From: Maribacter polysiphoniae
GTDB lineage: Bacteria > Bacteroidota > Bacteroidia > Flavobacteriales > Flavobacteriaceae
Direction: 5' to 3'
DNA length: 64,000 bases
Assembly (NCBI RefSeq): GCF_003148665.1
Contig: NZ_QGGQ01000001.1
Coordinates: forward strand, 265,762 to 329,761
Of the stretch, positions 50,604 to 59,891 are shown in pieces; within the stretch, counting starts at the first letter, position 1, and every line of letters begins with the position of its first letter. The position numbers and the translations under genes are program-made. The notes under the pieces were generated by a model, which made no database searches, was not told the DNA's origin, and saw only the letters and a program-made list of their open reading frames with translations.

Positions 50604-52847
50604 TTAGGTGTTTTTAACAAAAATATAGCTGTTTTGATGGTTTTGGACCAAAGCATTAAACTGTTGTCCAAAATAGAGCAAGGCCTTTATTTCCTGAACA
50701 CTCAATAGTCTTTCTTTTTTTAGGATAAGTAGGGATGACCCGTTCGATTCTATGTGGTAATAGGGGTGGCTTTCCAGAAAAAGGATCAAATCATCGGAGA
50801 ACAAAGACAAGATGGCCTCTGGATCCTCACCACTTAGAAAAAATCGTTTGTTGAAGTCCGGATGATTGTCAATCTCAATATCCTTAAATCCGGCGAGACT
50901 ATATTTAAAACCTAACAGGCCTTCCTTATCCAATGTAAAGACGGGGATATCAAAATCCAACACTATATGCATCACCGTTGTTTTAACGGCTTCCCTGGCG
51001 ATAAAAGTACCTTCGGTGAATTCGACGTCACACAGCCTATATCCTTTATCCTCATTTGATAAGGTATTGTAGGTGTAGGGTATGTCCCTATTCCTGAAGA
51101 ACACAAAATTGCTTAAAAATCCAGTTCGGGTATTTCTTTGTGCCGCATAGGACAATTTGAAATTTTGGGCTGTTGACTTCAGTAGTTTTTGTCTTTTCGT
51201 AAAATAACGTTCGATGGGCATAAGCTTATCGAACGGAAGGACCTTACGGATCGCAAAGGGGTGATGCGAATCGGTTATGTGTTTGTCCAAGCCGATGATT
51301 TCAATATTGCCTCCCTTTTTGGCAAAGGTTTCGGTATAATTCCCCAACCCTTCCAAAGCCGTATGGTCGACGAAGTTGCAAAGTGAAAAATCGAGAATGA
51401 CATCCTGGTCTTCAGGAACCATATCGAGTTTGGCCTTGAGCTTATAAAAATTGACAAAAGTGCAAAAGTATTTGACACTCACGTAAAAGTTGCCCTCATC
51501 CTTTTCCTTGTATAAAAGGATATTGGGTTTCAGTAAATTCGATAGGAAGAAAGCAATGTCCTTGTTGATTACGGCGTGAATGACAAATGTTACTATAATG
51601 CCTGCGAATATGCCCGTAATCAGATTGGTGAATAAGGTGGTCAATAGGGTAACAAAGAAAATAATGATTTGTTCCCTCCCGATTTTAGCGATTTTGGTAA
51701 TGGTCTTTGGCGTGGCAAGTTTGTAGCCTGTATAGACCAATATCGCAGCCAATGCCGCTAATGGGATTTTACGTAATTGATCTTGGAAGAGCAAAACGAA
51801 AACAATCAAAAATAGGGCGTGGAAAAAATTGGAAGACCTATTCGTGGCTCCGTTGTTCACATTGACCGAGCTCCTTGCGATAACCGTAACCACATTCAGC
51901 CCCCCTAAAAATCCGCTCAAGGTTGTAGCGACACCTAAGGCTTTTAAATCCTTGTTTACGTTGGATCTTCTGCTTTGGGGATCCAATTTATCAACGGCCT
52001 TTATGCTCAACAACGATTCAATACTTGCAATCAATGTAATGGCAACGACGGCTTCAATAAAATCGAATTGAAAGGCTTTGGAAAAATCTGGGAAAGCGAG
52101 ATTGGACATCACATTATCGGGAATGTTGATCAAATAGGAATCATCCAATGGATAAGGGATGTTCAAAGCGGCCAAAAGATAACTCAGGCCCACGGTCAAA
52201 ATAAGAATCCACATGGGGGCCGGTATCAATTGAAAATATTCATTCCTGATCTTGGAGTATAAGATCATAATCAAAAGACTCACAAAACCTATTCCCGCAG
52301 CAACGATGGCGGGTAGGTCAAAGTTTTGGAAAAGATCGAAAATTCCGTTGGGGATTTGGGCCAACAGGCTTATGATGCTTCCATGTTCATTATTGTGGCC
52401 GATCATAATATGGAATTGCTTCGCAAAAATTCCGAGACCAATGGCAGCCAACATGCCTTCAATGGCCGATGCCGGGAAAAAATCGGCCATACGACCCATT
52501 TTTATGAATCCCAAGAGTATCATTAGAACTCCGGATATTACTATGGCGGCCAAGGTATACAGGTATCCCTGGTGCATGTCTCCTGCCCCTAGGGTGGTTA
52601 TGGCCCCCAGAAGCACGATGACCAGGCCATTTCCAGGTCCGGTGATGGTAATATTGGCTCCTCCTATGATGGCGGTTATCACACCACCAACGATTGCCGC
52701 AATAATTCCCGATATGGGTGGCGCCTCACTCGCCAAAGCCAAGCCAAGGCCTAAAGGCAATGCAATTAATGACACCACGAAACCCGCAAAGATATTCTTG
52801 GGTAGTGCCGTGATGAAATTCTTGGTTTGGTTGGTTTTTGCAGGCAC
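50604..52847 (-). CDS. SulP/SLC26-family anion transporter with STAS and long C-terminal region
   Basis: Residues ~10-425 contain the many membrane segments of SulP, with the first-helix pattern GFVVSLIALPLGLGLALAS and the ITGPGNGLVIVL strand. A STAS domain follows (about 455-530, DVILDFSLCNFVDHTALEGL). A further ~210 residues extend beyond the usual STAS end without recognisable motifs. SulP proteins carry bicarbonate, sulfate or other anions. It lies 3 bases after the universal stress gene and is co-transcribed with it. Confidence 0.9.
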   Translation of the reverse strand: MPAKTNQTKNFITALPKNIFAGFVVSLIALPLGLGLALASEAPPISGIIAAIVGGVITAIIGGANITITGPGNGLVIVLLGAITTLGAGDMHQGYLYTLAAIVISGVLMILLGFIKMGRMADFFPASAIEGMLAAIGLGIFAKQFHIMIGHNNEHGSIISLLAQIPNGIFDLFQNFDLPAIVAAGIGFVSLLIMILYSKIRNEYFQLIPAPMWILILTVGLSYLLAALNIPYPLDDSYLINIPDNVMSNLAFPDFSKAFQFDFIEAVVAITLIASIESLLSIKAVDKLDPQSRRSNVNKDLKALGVATTLSGFLGGLNVVTVIARSSVNVNNGATNRSSNFFHALFLIVFVLLFQDQLRKIPLAALAAILVYTGYKLATPKTITKIAKIGREQIIIFFVTLLTTLFTNLITGIFAGIIVTFVIHAVINKDIAFFLSNLLKPNILLYKEKDEGNFYVSVKYFCTFVNFYKLKAKLDMVPEDQDVILDFSLCNFVDHTALEGLGNYTETFAKKGGNIEIIGLDKHITDSHHPFAIRKVLPFDKLMPIERYFTKRQKLLKSTAQNFKLSYAAQRNTRTGFLSNFVFFRNRDIPYTYNTLSNEDKGYRLCDVEFTEGTFIAREAVKTTVMHIVLDFDIPVFTLDKEGLLGFKYSLAGFKDIEIDNHPDFNKRFFLSGEDPEAILSLFSDDLILFLESHPYYHIESNGSSLLILKKERLLSVQEIKALLYFGQQFNALVQNHQNSYIFVKNT

Positions 52848-52850
52848 TGT

Positions 52851-53708
52851 TTATCTTCTTATGATTAAAAGGTCAGTTGGTAGGTCTGAAAGGATATGTT
52901 CCAGATCATGTTTAAAAATACGGTCGAGCAATCCAATTTTGGTGGGGGCGTTCATGACCAAAAGATCGGCCCTTACGACTTCTGCGTAATGTCCGATGGA
53001 ATAGCCTCGTTTACCAAATATACTTTGTGTCTTTACTTTGACCGTATTGGTCAAGGAGGCAGGAAGGTCGGCCAATATTTTGCGTATGCGGAAATCTTCA
53101 CGGTGTTTAAGGCGTTCCTTTACCAAATTCGCCTTTTTCAAGGAACGGTCATCTTTTACCGTTACATGTATTTCACTTTGTTTTATCTCTTCGACAATGG
53201 TCAATTGTTGGGCATCCAATGCGTTGGCCACGTAAAAGGCGTCGGTAATCGCCAAAGGGGTATCCGGTGCATTTAAACCATTGACCACAACATGCTTACA
53301 GGCTACTCGAACGGCAGATGGTTTAATGAGCAATAGCACGGAACAACAGACTTTCCTTGTCAGTTTCCGTGCAATGGAACCCACATAAAATTGAAACATA
53401 TTTTCATGCTGTAAGGCCCCGAGGATCAATAGGTCTATGTGTTGGTTTTTACAGGTATCCAAGATAACATCATAAGGTTTTCCCTCTTGCCATTTTATAT
53501 CGATAGGGAGGTCCCTATGCTCGATTTCGGCGATTATCCCATCGATTGTTTTTTGCTTTTCAACGGTTTTTTCACCCACATGCAACAAAATCAATTTTGC
53601 ATTGAAATAATGGGCAATACGGGCAGTTTCCAATACATTCGCCTTTAAGGAAGGGGAAAATGCAAAGCCAAATAGAATGGTTTTGAACGGATGTATTTTG
53701 GGTGGCAT
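52851..53708 (-). CDS. Universal stress protein with two Usp domains
   Basis: The 285 residues divide into two Usp-like halves: residues ~8-140 (TILFGFAFSPSL ... LILGALQHENMFQFYVGSIARKL) and ~150-285 (HVVVNGLNAPD ... LLVMNAPTKIGLLDRIFKHDLEHIL). The first half keeps a G-x-x-x-R-K-L end similar to the nucleotide-binding loop. It is cytosolic. With a 3-base gap to the SulP gene, it may sense or regulate transport. Confidence 0.87.
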   Translation of the reverse strand: MPPKIHPFKTILFGFAFSPSLKANVLETARIAHYFNAKLILLHVGEKTVEKQKTIDGIIAEIEHRDLPIDIKWQEGKPYDVILDTCKNQHIDLLILGALQHENMFQFYVGSIARKLTRKVCCSVLLLIKPSAVRVACKHVVVNGLNAPDTPLAITDAFYVANALDAQQLTIVEEIKQSEIHVTVKDDRSLKKANLVKERLKHREDFRIRKILADLPASLTNTVKVKTQSIFGKRGYSIGHYAEVVRADLLVMNAPTKIGLLDRIFKHDLEHILSDLPTDLLIIRR

Positions 53709-53816
53709 CTAAAATGTTTGGGTGGTCCAAGATACTACATTATTATTAAGCAAATTGCTGTAGCTATATATTGTACGTTAAGTAATAAAAAGGTATTTTT
53801 CGTTAAAATTTGATGA

Positions 53817-55682
53817 ATGATTGAATTAGCGGGAATCGTAATACTTGGAATTATTGCGCAATGGGTGGCATGGCGTTTAAAATTACCGGCCATTTTACCA
53901 CTTATCTTAATTGGTTTATTGGTTGGACCCATTGCTACTTTGTTCACTGAGGATGGAAGCAAATTAATAGAGCCTATTTGGAATGGCCAGAAAGGGCTTT
54001 TCCCTGGGGAAGGCTTATACTATTTCGTCTCCTTGGCGATTAGTATTATCCTATTTGAGGGGGGCTTAACCTTAAAGCGGTCTGAGATAATCAATGTGGG
54101 GCCGGTCATCACAAAATTGATTACCGTAGGTTCCGTGGTTACATTTTTTGGCGCAGGTTTGGCCGCTCATTATGTTTTCGGGTTAACCTGGCAAATATCA
54201 TTTTTATTCTCTTCCCTGATTATCGTGACAGGTCCTACGGTAATCACTCCTATTTTGAGGAACATTCCCTTAAAGAAGGATGTTTCCGCGGTTTTGAAGT
54301 GGGAAGGCATCCTCATCGATCCCATTGGTGCCTTGGTAGCGGTATTGGTATTTGAATTCATAAGTGTCGGTGAAGAACAAGCCTATACCCTGACCGCCTT
54401 GATCGAGTTTGGTAAGATCCTCCTTTTTGGATTTACCTTTGGATTTACCTTTGCGCATGCCTTGGCTTTTGCGATCAAGAAAAGCCTTATACCGCACTAC
54501 TTGCTCAATGTGGTCTCTTTGTCGGTAGTCTTATTGGTTTTTGTGGAATCGGATATTTTTGCGCATGAATCCGGATTATTGGCTGTAGTTGTCATGGGTA
54601 TGGTCTTAGGTAATATGGATTTGCCCAATATTAAAGAGCTATTGTATTTTAAGGAGTCGCTGAGTGTATTGTTGATTTCCATCCTTTTTATTTTATTGGC
54701 CGCCAATATCAACATGTCCGACCTCGAATTGATCTATAATTGGAATACCGTTATCCTTTTTGCGATAGTCGTCTTTGTGATTAGGCCTTTGGGGGTATTT
54801 CTTAGTGCTTCGGGATCCAATTTGAAACCCAAGGAGAAGTTATTCATCGGATGGGTGGGCCCAAGGGGTATCGTGGCAGCAGGTATTGCTTCACTTTTTG
54901 GTTCCAAATTGATGTTGAGGGGAGAGGTCGATGCCGAATATATAACGCCGTTGGTTTTTATGATCGTACTGGGTACGGTCTTACTCAATGCCACGACAGC
55001 ACGTATTTTCGCAAAGGTTGTTGGGGTGTTCCTGACAAAATCGGAAGGTATCGTCATTATTGGGGCCTCCAAGGTATCACGATTGATTGGGCATTATCTA
55101 AAAATGAACAACAGGCATGTGGTCCTTATCGACAATAATGAATCGAATATCAATAAGGCAAAAAAAATAGGATTGGAGGCTTTTACGGCCAATATCTACT
55201 CTGATTCGCTTACCGATAACATCGAACTGAATGATGTGGGTTATTTGATGGCCCTAACGGGAAACTCGGATATCAACAAATTTGCCATAAAGAAATTCGA
55301 AAAACAATTTGGGGAAAACGGCTCGTTCCGTTTGGTCGATGCCGATGAGATGATCGATTCTGGGAACAATCCCAAGGAAGGCTTGTTTTCCCATACCGAT
55401 GATTTTATCAAATTAATAGAGGCGGCCAGGAAATACCCTGCCATTCATGAAATAACCTTGAACGGGCAGGAGCATTATCAGGATTTGATTGCGATCACCA
55501 ACAAAGATGATGACATTATTCCGATCTTTTTAAAAACCCCTGATGGGGAACTAAAGATCATTTCTTCCCACAGTGACCAATTTAAGGACGTAAAAAAAGG
55601 TTATCAGTTGGTTTATCTTGGAAAAATGTTCGATATCGATGAGACAGAGACCGCTTTGAAAGCTGAAATTTCAACGAAGTGA
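53817..55682 (+). CDS. Cation/proton antiporter (CPA1, NhaP-type) with RCK/TrkA-N domain
   Basis: Residues ~1-405 carry about 12 membrane segments with the CPA pattern (ISIILFEGGLTL, TGPTVITPIL, WEGILIDPIGAL). Residues ~415-530 form a Rossmann-like TrkA-N domain (GIVIIGASKVSRLIG ... VVLIDNNESN) with an atypical glycine loop. It would exchange Na+ or K+ for H+ across the inner membrane under nucleotide control. It is divergent from the universal stress gene, and its 3' end overlaps the convergent DUF4038 gene by 12 bases. Confidence 0.9.
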   Translation: MIELAGIVILGIIAQWVAWRLKLPAILPLILIGLLVGPIATLFTEDGSKLIEPIWNGQKGLFPGEGLYYFVSLAISIILFEGGLTLKRSEIINVGPVITKLITVGSVVTFFGAGLAAHYVFGLTWQISFLFSSLIIVTGPTVITPILRNIPLKKDVSAVLKWEGILIDPIGALVAVLVFEFISVGEEQAYTLTALIEFGKILLFGFTFGFTFAHALAFAIKKSLIPHYLLNVVSLSVVLLVFVESDIFAHESGLLAVVVMGMVLGNMDLPNIKELLYFKESLSVLLISILFILLAANINMSDLELIYNWNTVILFAIVVFVIRPLGVFLSASGSNLKPKEKLFIGWVGPRGIVAAGIASLFGSKLMLRGEVDAEYITPLVFMIVLGTVLLNATTARIFAKVVGVFLTKSEGIVIIGASKVSRLIGHYLKMNNRHVVLIDNNESNINKAKKIGLEAFTANIYSDSLTDNIELNDVGYLMALTGNSDINKFAIKKFEKQFGENGSFRLVDADEMIDSGNNPKEGLFSHTDDFIKLIEAARKYPAIHEITLNGQEHYQDLIAITNKDDDIIPIFLKTPDGELKIISSHSDQFKDVKKGYQLVYLGKMFDIDETETALKAEISTK

Positions 55683-57326
55683 TGGTTTTTTAATCACCAA
55701 TACCCAAGGGTTGTTGTCTGGGGCCTTGAAATTTCCATGCGTCACTTTCCCCATTTGTTTTAGAAGCCCGTTTTTTGGGTTTATCCAACTATAATCCAAG
55801 TTTTCGGGCAAGTCCTTTATGGTAAGTTCCCCACCATTTCCCAAATAGGAAATATATAATTCACCTTCCTTGGCCAATAAGGGTTTTCCTTCGGCAAGGT
55901 CCCATCTTTTTTGAATATCCTTGATGTTCAGGTTCTTGGTCAATTGGCCAAGAATACCGACATAAGTGGCGCCTTCCAACTGTAGCGCCCCTTCCCAGGA
56001 AAGAGGTTGGTCTGTCCAGGCATCCCATCCTTTTTCATCCGGTGTTATCTTCCATTGCCATAGGCATGCTGCACCGTAAACCACGCCCATAGTGCCGCCG
56101 TGCATCAACTGCATCCATGCTTCTTCACCCTGCCACCAACCGAGTCCATGTTGACCATTACCCATGCCTTCATAGGTAGGCTCCCCATTGGCGACCGCCT
56201 TTGTGGGTTGGTTTTCATACATACGATCTACTTTGTGGTAAAGATGCTCGCCTTCATGTCCGGTTTGCGCCCATTGGAAATCCAACCATGCCTCATCCTG
56301 ATAGGTTTTGTTATAATGCATGCAATGCTTCCGTGGATCGTCGCCCTTGGCCCAAGTTGCCACATAATCATCACAGGGGTTATAATGTATCCCAACGGGT
56401 TGTTGATAGCAATCCCATTTTTGGAACATTTCCCCACTCTCCTTAACTCCAGGGTCCTTTCCGTTATGGTCCCCGGCGATTAACCATAGGGCAGGCATAC
56501 TTCCATATCGGGCTAGGAGGTATTTGGAGTAGCGCACATATTCCTGGGGATCGATATTTGTTCCCAATACTTGTAATCCTTTCCATCCAAATCCATGAAA
56601 AACAGGTTGATATACAGGGACTATTCCATGGTCGATGAGAATTTGAATCAAGGAGTCAAAGTATTGAAAGTAGGTAATGTCCATTGTATTGATGTGTCCC
56701 TCGGACAGATCTTTAAAAGCCCTTTTAAAACCCATGACGGTATTGCGTTCATTAGGCCCGTCAGCGTTCATGTCGGGTTGAAGGGTCATCATTAACGCGG
56801 TATTAAAGCCTTTTTGCTGTCGGTCTTGGGCGTATGCGGTCACTTGTTGTTTGGTAGCCCTAAAGGGTATGGCCCAAGGCGTATCCGCGACCATTAAAAA
56901 GGACTTGCCCGAATGGTGCATTACATTTCTATGGCTCGGACTTATTTTCATCAACCCTTCACGCAGTAAATCGTTATTTCCTGAATATGGGATTGATTTG
57001 AATAGACCCGTTTGACCATGCAGTCCAGAATCTTCCTTTTCGGAGGCATAGGACCTCCATGCCCATATTTGATTGTCATCGGTTGGGGCAAAACGAATTT
57101 TCCAGGTATTGTTACCATCCCAAAAGGCAGGTCTTATGAGGGAATCCCCTTTTTGATTGGTAAAAGTGGCCCATACCTCAACATCGGTATAAGGGTTGGG
57201 GTAGTCCAATGCGGCGGTTAAGGAAATCTCCATGGTGGTCCATTGGGATACTTTTTCATGGACTTCCTGGCCGTATGAGAAAATCCCCAGCAACACCAGA
57301 ACGATTATAGCACTTCTATTTTTCAT
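55671..57326 (-). CDS. Secreted DUF4038 glycoside hydrolase (GH140/apiosidase-like)
   Basis: The 551-residue protein has a signal peptide (ends FSYGQ), a DUF5060 beta domain (about 25-115, VEVWATFTNQKG), the DUF4038 TIM barrel (about 120-450, FLMVADTPWAI), and a C-terminal collagen-binding-like beta domain (about 465-550). Candidate catalytic acids are the Asp in LWLIAGDHNG and the Glu in VANGEPTYEGMG. Relatives in GH140 release apiose from rhamnogalacturonan II; this substrate is inference. It is not in a gene cluster with transporters. Confidence 0.85.
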   Translation of the reverse strand: MKNRSAIIVLVLLGIFSYGQEVHEKVSQWTTMEISLTAALDYPNPYTDVEVWATFTNQKGDSLIRPAFWDGNNTWKIRFAPTDDNQIWAWRSYASEKEDSGLHGQTGLFKSIPYSGNNDLLREGLMKISPSHRNVMHHSGKSFLMVADTPWAIPFRATKQQVTAYAQDRQQKGFNTALMMTLQPDMNADGPNERNTVMGFKRAFKDLSEGHINTMDITYFQYFDSLIQILIDHGIVPVYQPVFHGFGWKGLQVLGTNIDPQEYVRYSKYLLARYGSMPALWLIAGDHNGKDPGVKESGEMFQKWDCYQQPVGIHYNPCDDYVATWAKGDDPRKHCMHYNKTYQDEAWLDFQWAQTGHEGEHLYHKVDRMYENQPTKAVANGEPTYEGMGNGQHGLGWWQGEEAWMQLMHGGTMGVVYGAACLWQWKITPDEKGWDAWTDQPLSWEGALQLEGATYVGILGQLTKNLNIKDIQKRWDLAEGKPLLAKEGELYISYLGNGGELTIKDLPENLDYSWINPKNGLLKQMGKVTHGNFKAPDNNPWVLVIKKPSLR

Positions 57327-57443
57327 GGTCTTTACGGAATGAGTATAGAAAGGTACTAAAATTAACGTATTGGGATTGAAGTGTCCCTTGGTATTTTATG
57401 CCGTGTATGTAGGGTGTACCCTTATTGGGTGGGTTTAATCGGT

Positions 57444-57677
57444 CTATCCGTTAAAAGGTTCTGCCCGCCAAATGGTAACGGTAATATCCTCAAGGTCTAT
57501 TTTATAATTCTTACCGGCCACCATATTGAAGAAATGAACGGAAGACTCCCTTTTAATCTTATCGGCAAGCATTGAAGTATCGATTTCACCACTATCCTGT
57601 CGCCACATAAAAATGGAATTTTCCTCTACTTGGATGATGCGGTGTTTAGCTGTAAACTGTGCAATATAAAGCGTCAT
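57444..57677 (-). CDS. Small hypothetical protein (77 aa)
   Basis: I do not recognise it. A 77-residue protein starting MTLYIAQFTAKHRIIQVEEN, mixed alpha/beta, no signal and no Cys. Support for it being real comes from protein-like composition and a -7 box on the minus strand (CAAAGATA, 57697-57704) about 20 bases upstream. It stands alone between the DUF4038 gene and lepA on the same strand. Confidence 0.65.
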   Translation of the reverse strand: MTLYIAQFTAKHRIIQVEENSIFMWRQDSGEIDTSMLADKIKRESSVHFFNMVAGKNYKIDLEDITVTIWRAEPFNG

Positions 57678-57696
57678 TAACTAAGGAAATTTAGTA

Positions 57697-57704
57697 CAAA
57701 GATA
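57697..57704 (-). promoter_or_regulatory. -7 promoter element of the 77-aa gene
   Basis: TATCTTTG on the minus strand matches TAnnTTTG and lies 20 bases before the ATG at 57677. No clear -33 TTG is present. Confidence 0.45.
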
Positions 57705-57876
57705 CGGCGTAATTTTGAATAATTGGAACTGAAAATCCCCATTATCCATACGTTTCCATGATCAACAAAAACCCCATAAGGTCAATATATTACAGCTGTG
57801 ATTACAGGTGATCCCACCCCGAAAGATATTCAACCCATATTGGAAAAAGAACAAAATCCTTCCTGTAAGGGCTTTC

Positions 57877-59673
57877 TTAGTCGTTCAATTTTAGAACGGC
57901 CATAAAAGCTTGCTGTGGTATTTCCACATTACCCACTTGACGCATCCGTTTCTTACCTTTCTTCTGTTTTTCCAAAAGTTTACGTTTACGCGAAATATCA
58001 CCCCCATAACATTTGGCGGTAACATCCTTTCGCAGGGCCTTGATGGTTTCCCTGGAAATGATCTTTGATCCGATGGCAGCCTGAATAGGAATATCAAATT
58101 GTTGTCTTGGGATAAGTTCCCGTAATTTTTCACACATTTTCTTTCCTATGTTGGCGGCATTATCGGCATGTATAAGGGCCGATAAGGCATCAACGGGTTG
58201 TGCGTTCAGAAGAATATCGACCCGTACCAATTTAGAGGTACGCATTCCGATAGGGGCATAGTCAAAAGAAGCATACCCTTTGGATACGGTCTTTAATCTG
58301 TCGTAAAAATCAAATACTATTTCCGCTAGGGGCATATCGAAATTCAATTCGACCCGCTCAGTGGTCAAATAGGTCTGATTGGTAATGACTCCCCTTTTTT
58401 CAATACATAGCGACATTACGTTACCCACAAAATCGGCCTTTGTGATTATAGTGGCCTTTATATAAGGCTCTTCCACACGGTCTACTGTTGAAGGATCGGG
58501 AAGGTCGGAAGGATTGTTCACAATCAAGGGAACTTCAGGATCCTTTCGTGTATACGCATGGTAACTTACGTTGGGTACGGTAGTGATTACCGTCATATCA
58601 AATTCACGTTCCAGTCTTTCCTGGATGATTTCCATGTGAAGCATGCCTAGGAAACCACAACGAAAACCAAAGCCTAGGGCTGCACTGCTTTCTGGAGTGA
58701 ACACCAAGGAAGCATCGTTAAGCTGTAATTTCTCCATAGAGGAACGAAGCTCTTCGAAATCTTCGGTATCCACTGGATATATTCCAGCGAAAACCATGGG
58801 TTTTACATCTTCAAAACCTGCTATGGGGTTTACGGTAGGATTGTTGGCATCGGTGATGGTATCACCCACTTTGACTTCCCTGGCATCCTTTATACCGGTA
58901 ATCAAATAACCCACATCCCCGGTTCGAATGACCTGTTTGGGATGTTGCGTCAATTTCAAGGTACCTACTTCGTCCGCATAGTAGTCCTTATCCGTGGCAA
59001 CGAATTTTATTTTTTGTCCCTTTTTTATTTCGCCATTAATAACCCTAAAGTAGGTTTCTACACCTCTGAACGGATTATAAACAGAGTCGAAGACCAAGGC
59101 CTGTAAAGGTTCGTCGGCAACGCCCGTTGGTGGTGGAATACGTTCAATAATGGCCGTAAGGATCTCTTCGATCCCAATACCGGTCTTGGCACTGGCAGGA
59201 ATGACCTCGTCGGCATCACAGCCTAAAAGATCCACAATATCATCGGTAACTTCCTCTGGGTTGGCACTTGGTAAATCCACCTTATTGAGAACAGGAATGA
59301 TCGTAAGGTCATTTTCCAGGGCAAGATATAAGTTGCTTATGGTTTGTGCCTGTATACTCTGTGCGGCATCGACTACCAATAGCGCACCCTCACAGGCCGC
59401 TATGGAACGGGATACCTCGTAGGAAAAATCAACGTGGCCCGGGGTGTCGATCAGGTTAAGGATATATTCCTCACCCTTATAGACATAGTCCATTTGAATG
59501 GCATGACTTTTAATAGTGATACCACGTTCACGTTCAAGATCCATACTATCGAGAAGTTGTTCCTTTTTTTCACGTTCTGTCACAGAACCTGTAAAATCAA
59601 GCAACCGATCGGCCAAGGTGCTTTTACCATGGTCAATATGGGCAATAATGCAAAAGTTTCTTATTTTTTTCAA
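57877..59673 (-). CDS. lepA: Elongation factor 4 (LepA GTPase)
   Basis: The 598-residue length is typical. The start [22 protein letters not shown] holds the G1 loop; DTPGH (G3) and NKVD (G4) follow. The C-terminal domain specific to LepA ends in [24 protein letters not shown]-4 acts on ribosomes in stalled or back-translocated states. It is transcribed leftward from a promoter with a -7 box at 59747-59754 (CAAATATA on plus). Confidence 0.97.
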   Translation of the reverse strand: MKKIRNFCIIAHIDHGKSTLADRLLDFTGSVTEREKKEQLLDSMDLERERGITIKSHAIQMDYVYKGEEYILNLIDTPGHVDFSYEVSRSIAACEGALLVVDAAQSIQAQTISNLYLALENDLTIIPVLNKVDLPSANPEEVTDDIVDLLGCDADEVIPASAKTGIGIEEILTAIIERIPPPTGVADEPLQALVFDSVYNPFRGVETYFRVINGEIKKGQKIKFVATDKDYYADEVGTLKLTQHPKQVIRTGDVGYLITGIKDAREVKVGDTITDANNPTVNPIAGFEDVKPMVFAGIYPVDTEDFEELRSSMEKLQLNDASLVFTPESSAALGFGFRCGFLGMLHMEIIQERLEREFDMTVITTVPNVSYHAYTRKDPEVPLIVNNPSDLPDPSTVDRVEEPYIKATIITKADFVGNVMSLCIEKRGVITNQTYLTTERVELNFDMPLAEIVFDFYDRLKTVSKGYASFDYAPIGMRTSKLVRVDILLNAQPVDALSALIHADNAANIGKKMCEKLRELIPRQQFDIPIQAAIGSKIISRETIKALRKDVTAKCYGGDISRKRKLLEKQKKGKKRMRQVGNVEIPQQAFMAVLKLND

Positions 59674-59746
59674 CTACTCTTCAGATTAAATATCGATTAT
59701 CAAAGGCCTTAAGTCTTCATAAGAAGACCCATTTCTTTTAAAAGTG

Positions 59747-59754
59747 CAAATATA
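59747..59754 (-). promoter_or_regulatory. -7 promoter element of lepA
   Basis: TATATTTG on the minus strand fits TAnnTTTG, giving a leader of roughly 65-70 bases to the lepA ATG. The -33 is not obvious. Confidence 0.45.
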
Positions 59755-59891
59755 ATGTAAAATAAACCGTGGTTGATTTGAGGTATTTATTTATAGCAGT
59801 GTTTTTTATGATAAACTCGATGAATCGTACATATATTTGTAGGATTATTCAGTTAATAATTGTTAAATTCACGGGCCAATTACATCGTTAC

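Noticed and set aside
59769-59891. Longer N-terminus for the outer-membrane receptor-like gene
   Set aside because: The upstream residues are not signal-like and cover the region where its promoter and the lepA promoter should lie; a proper signal peptide starts at the GTG at 59892.
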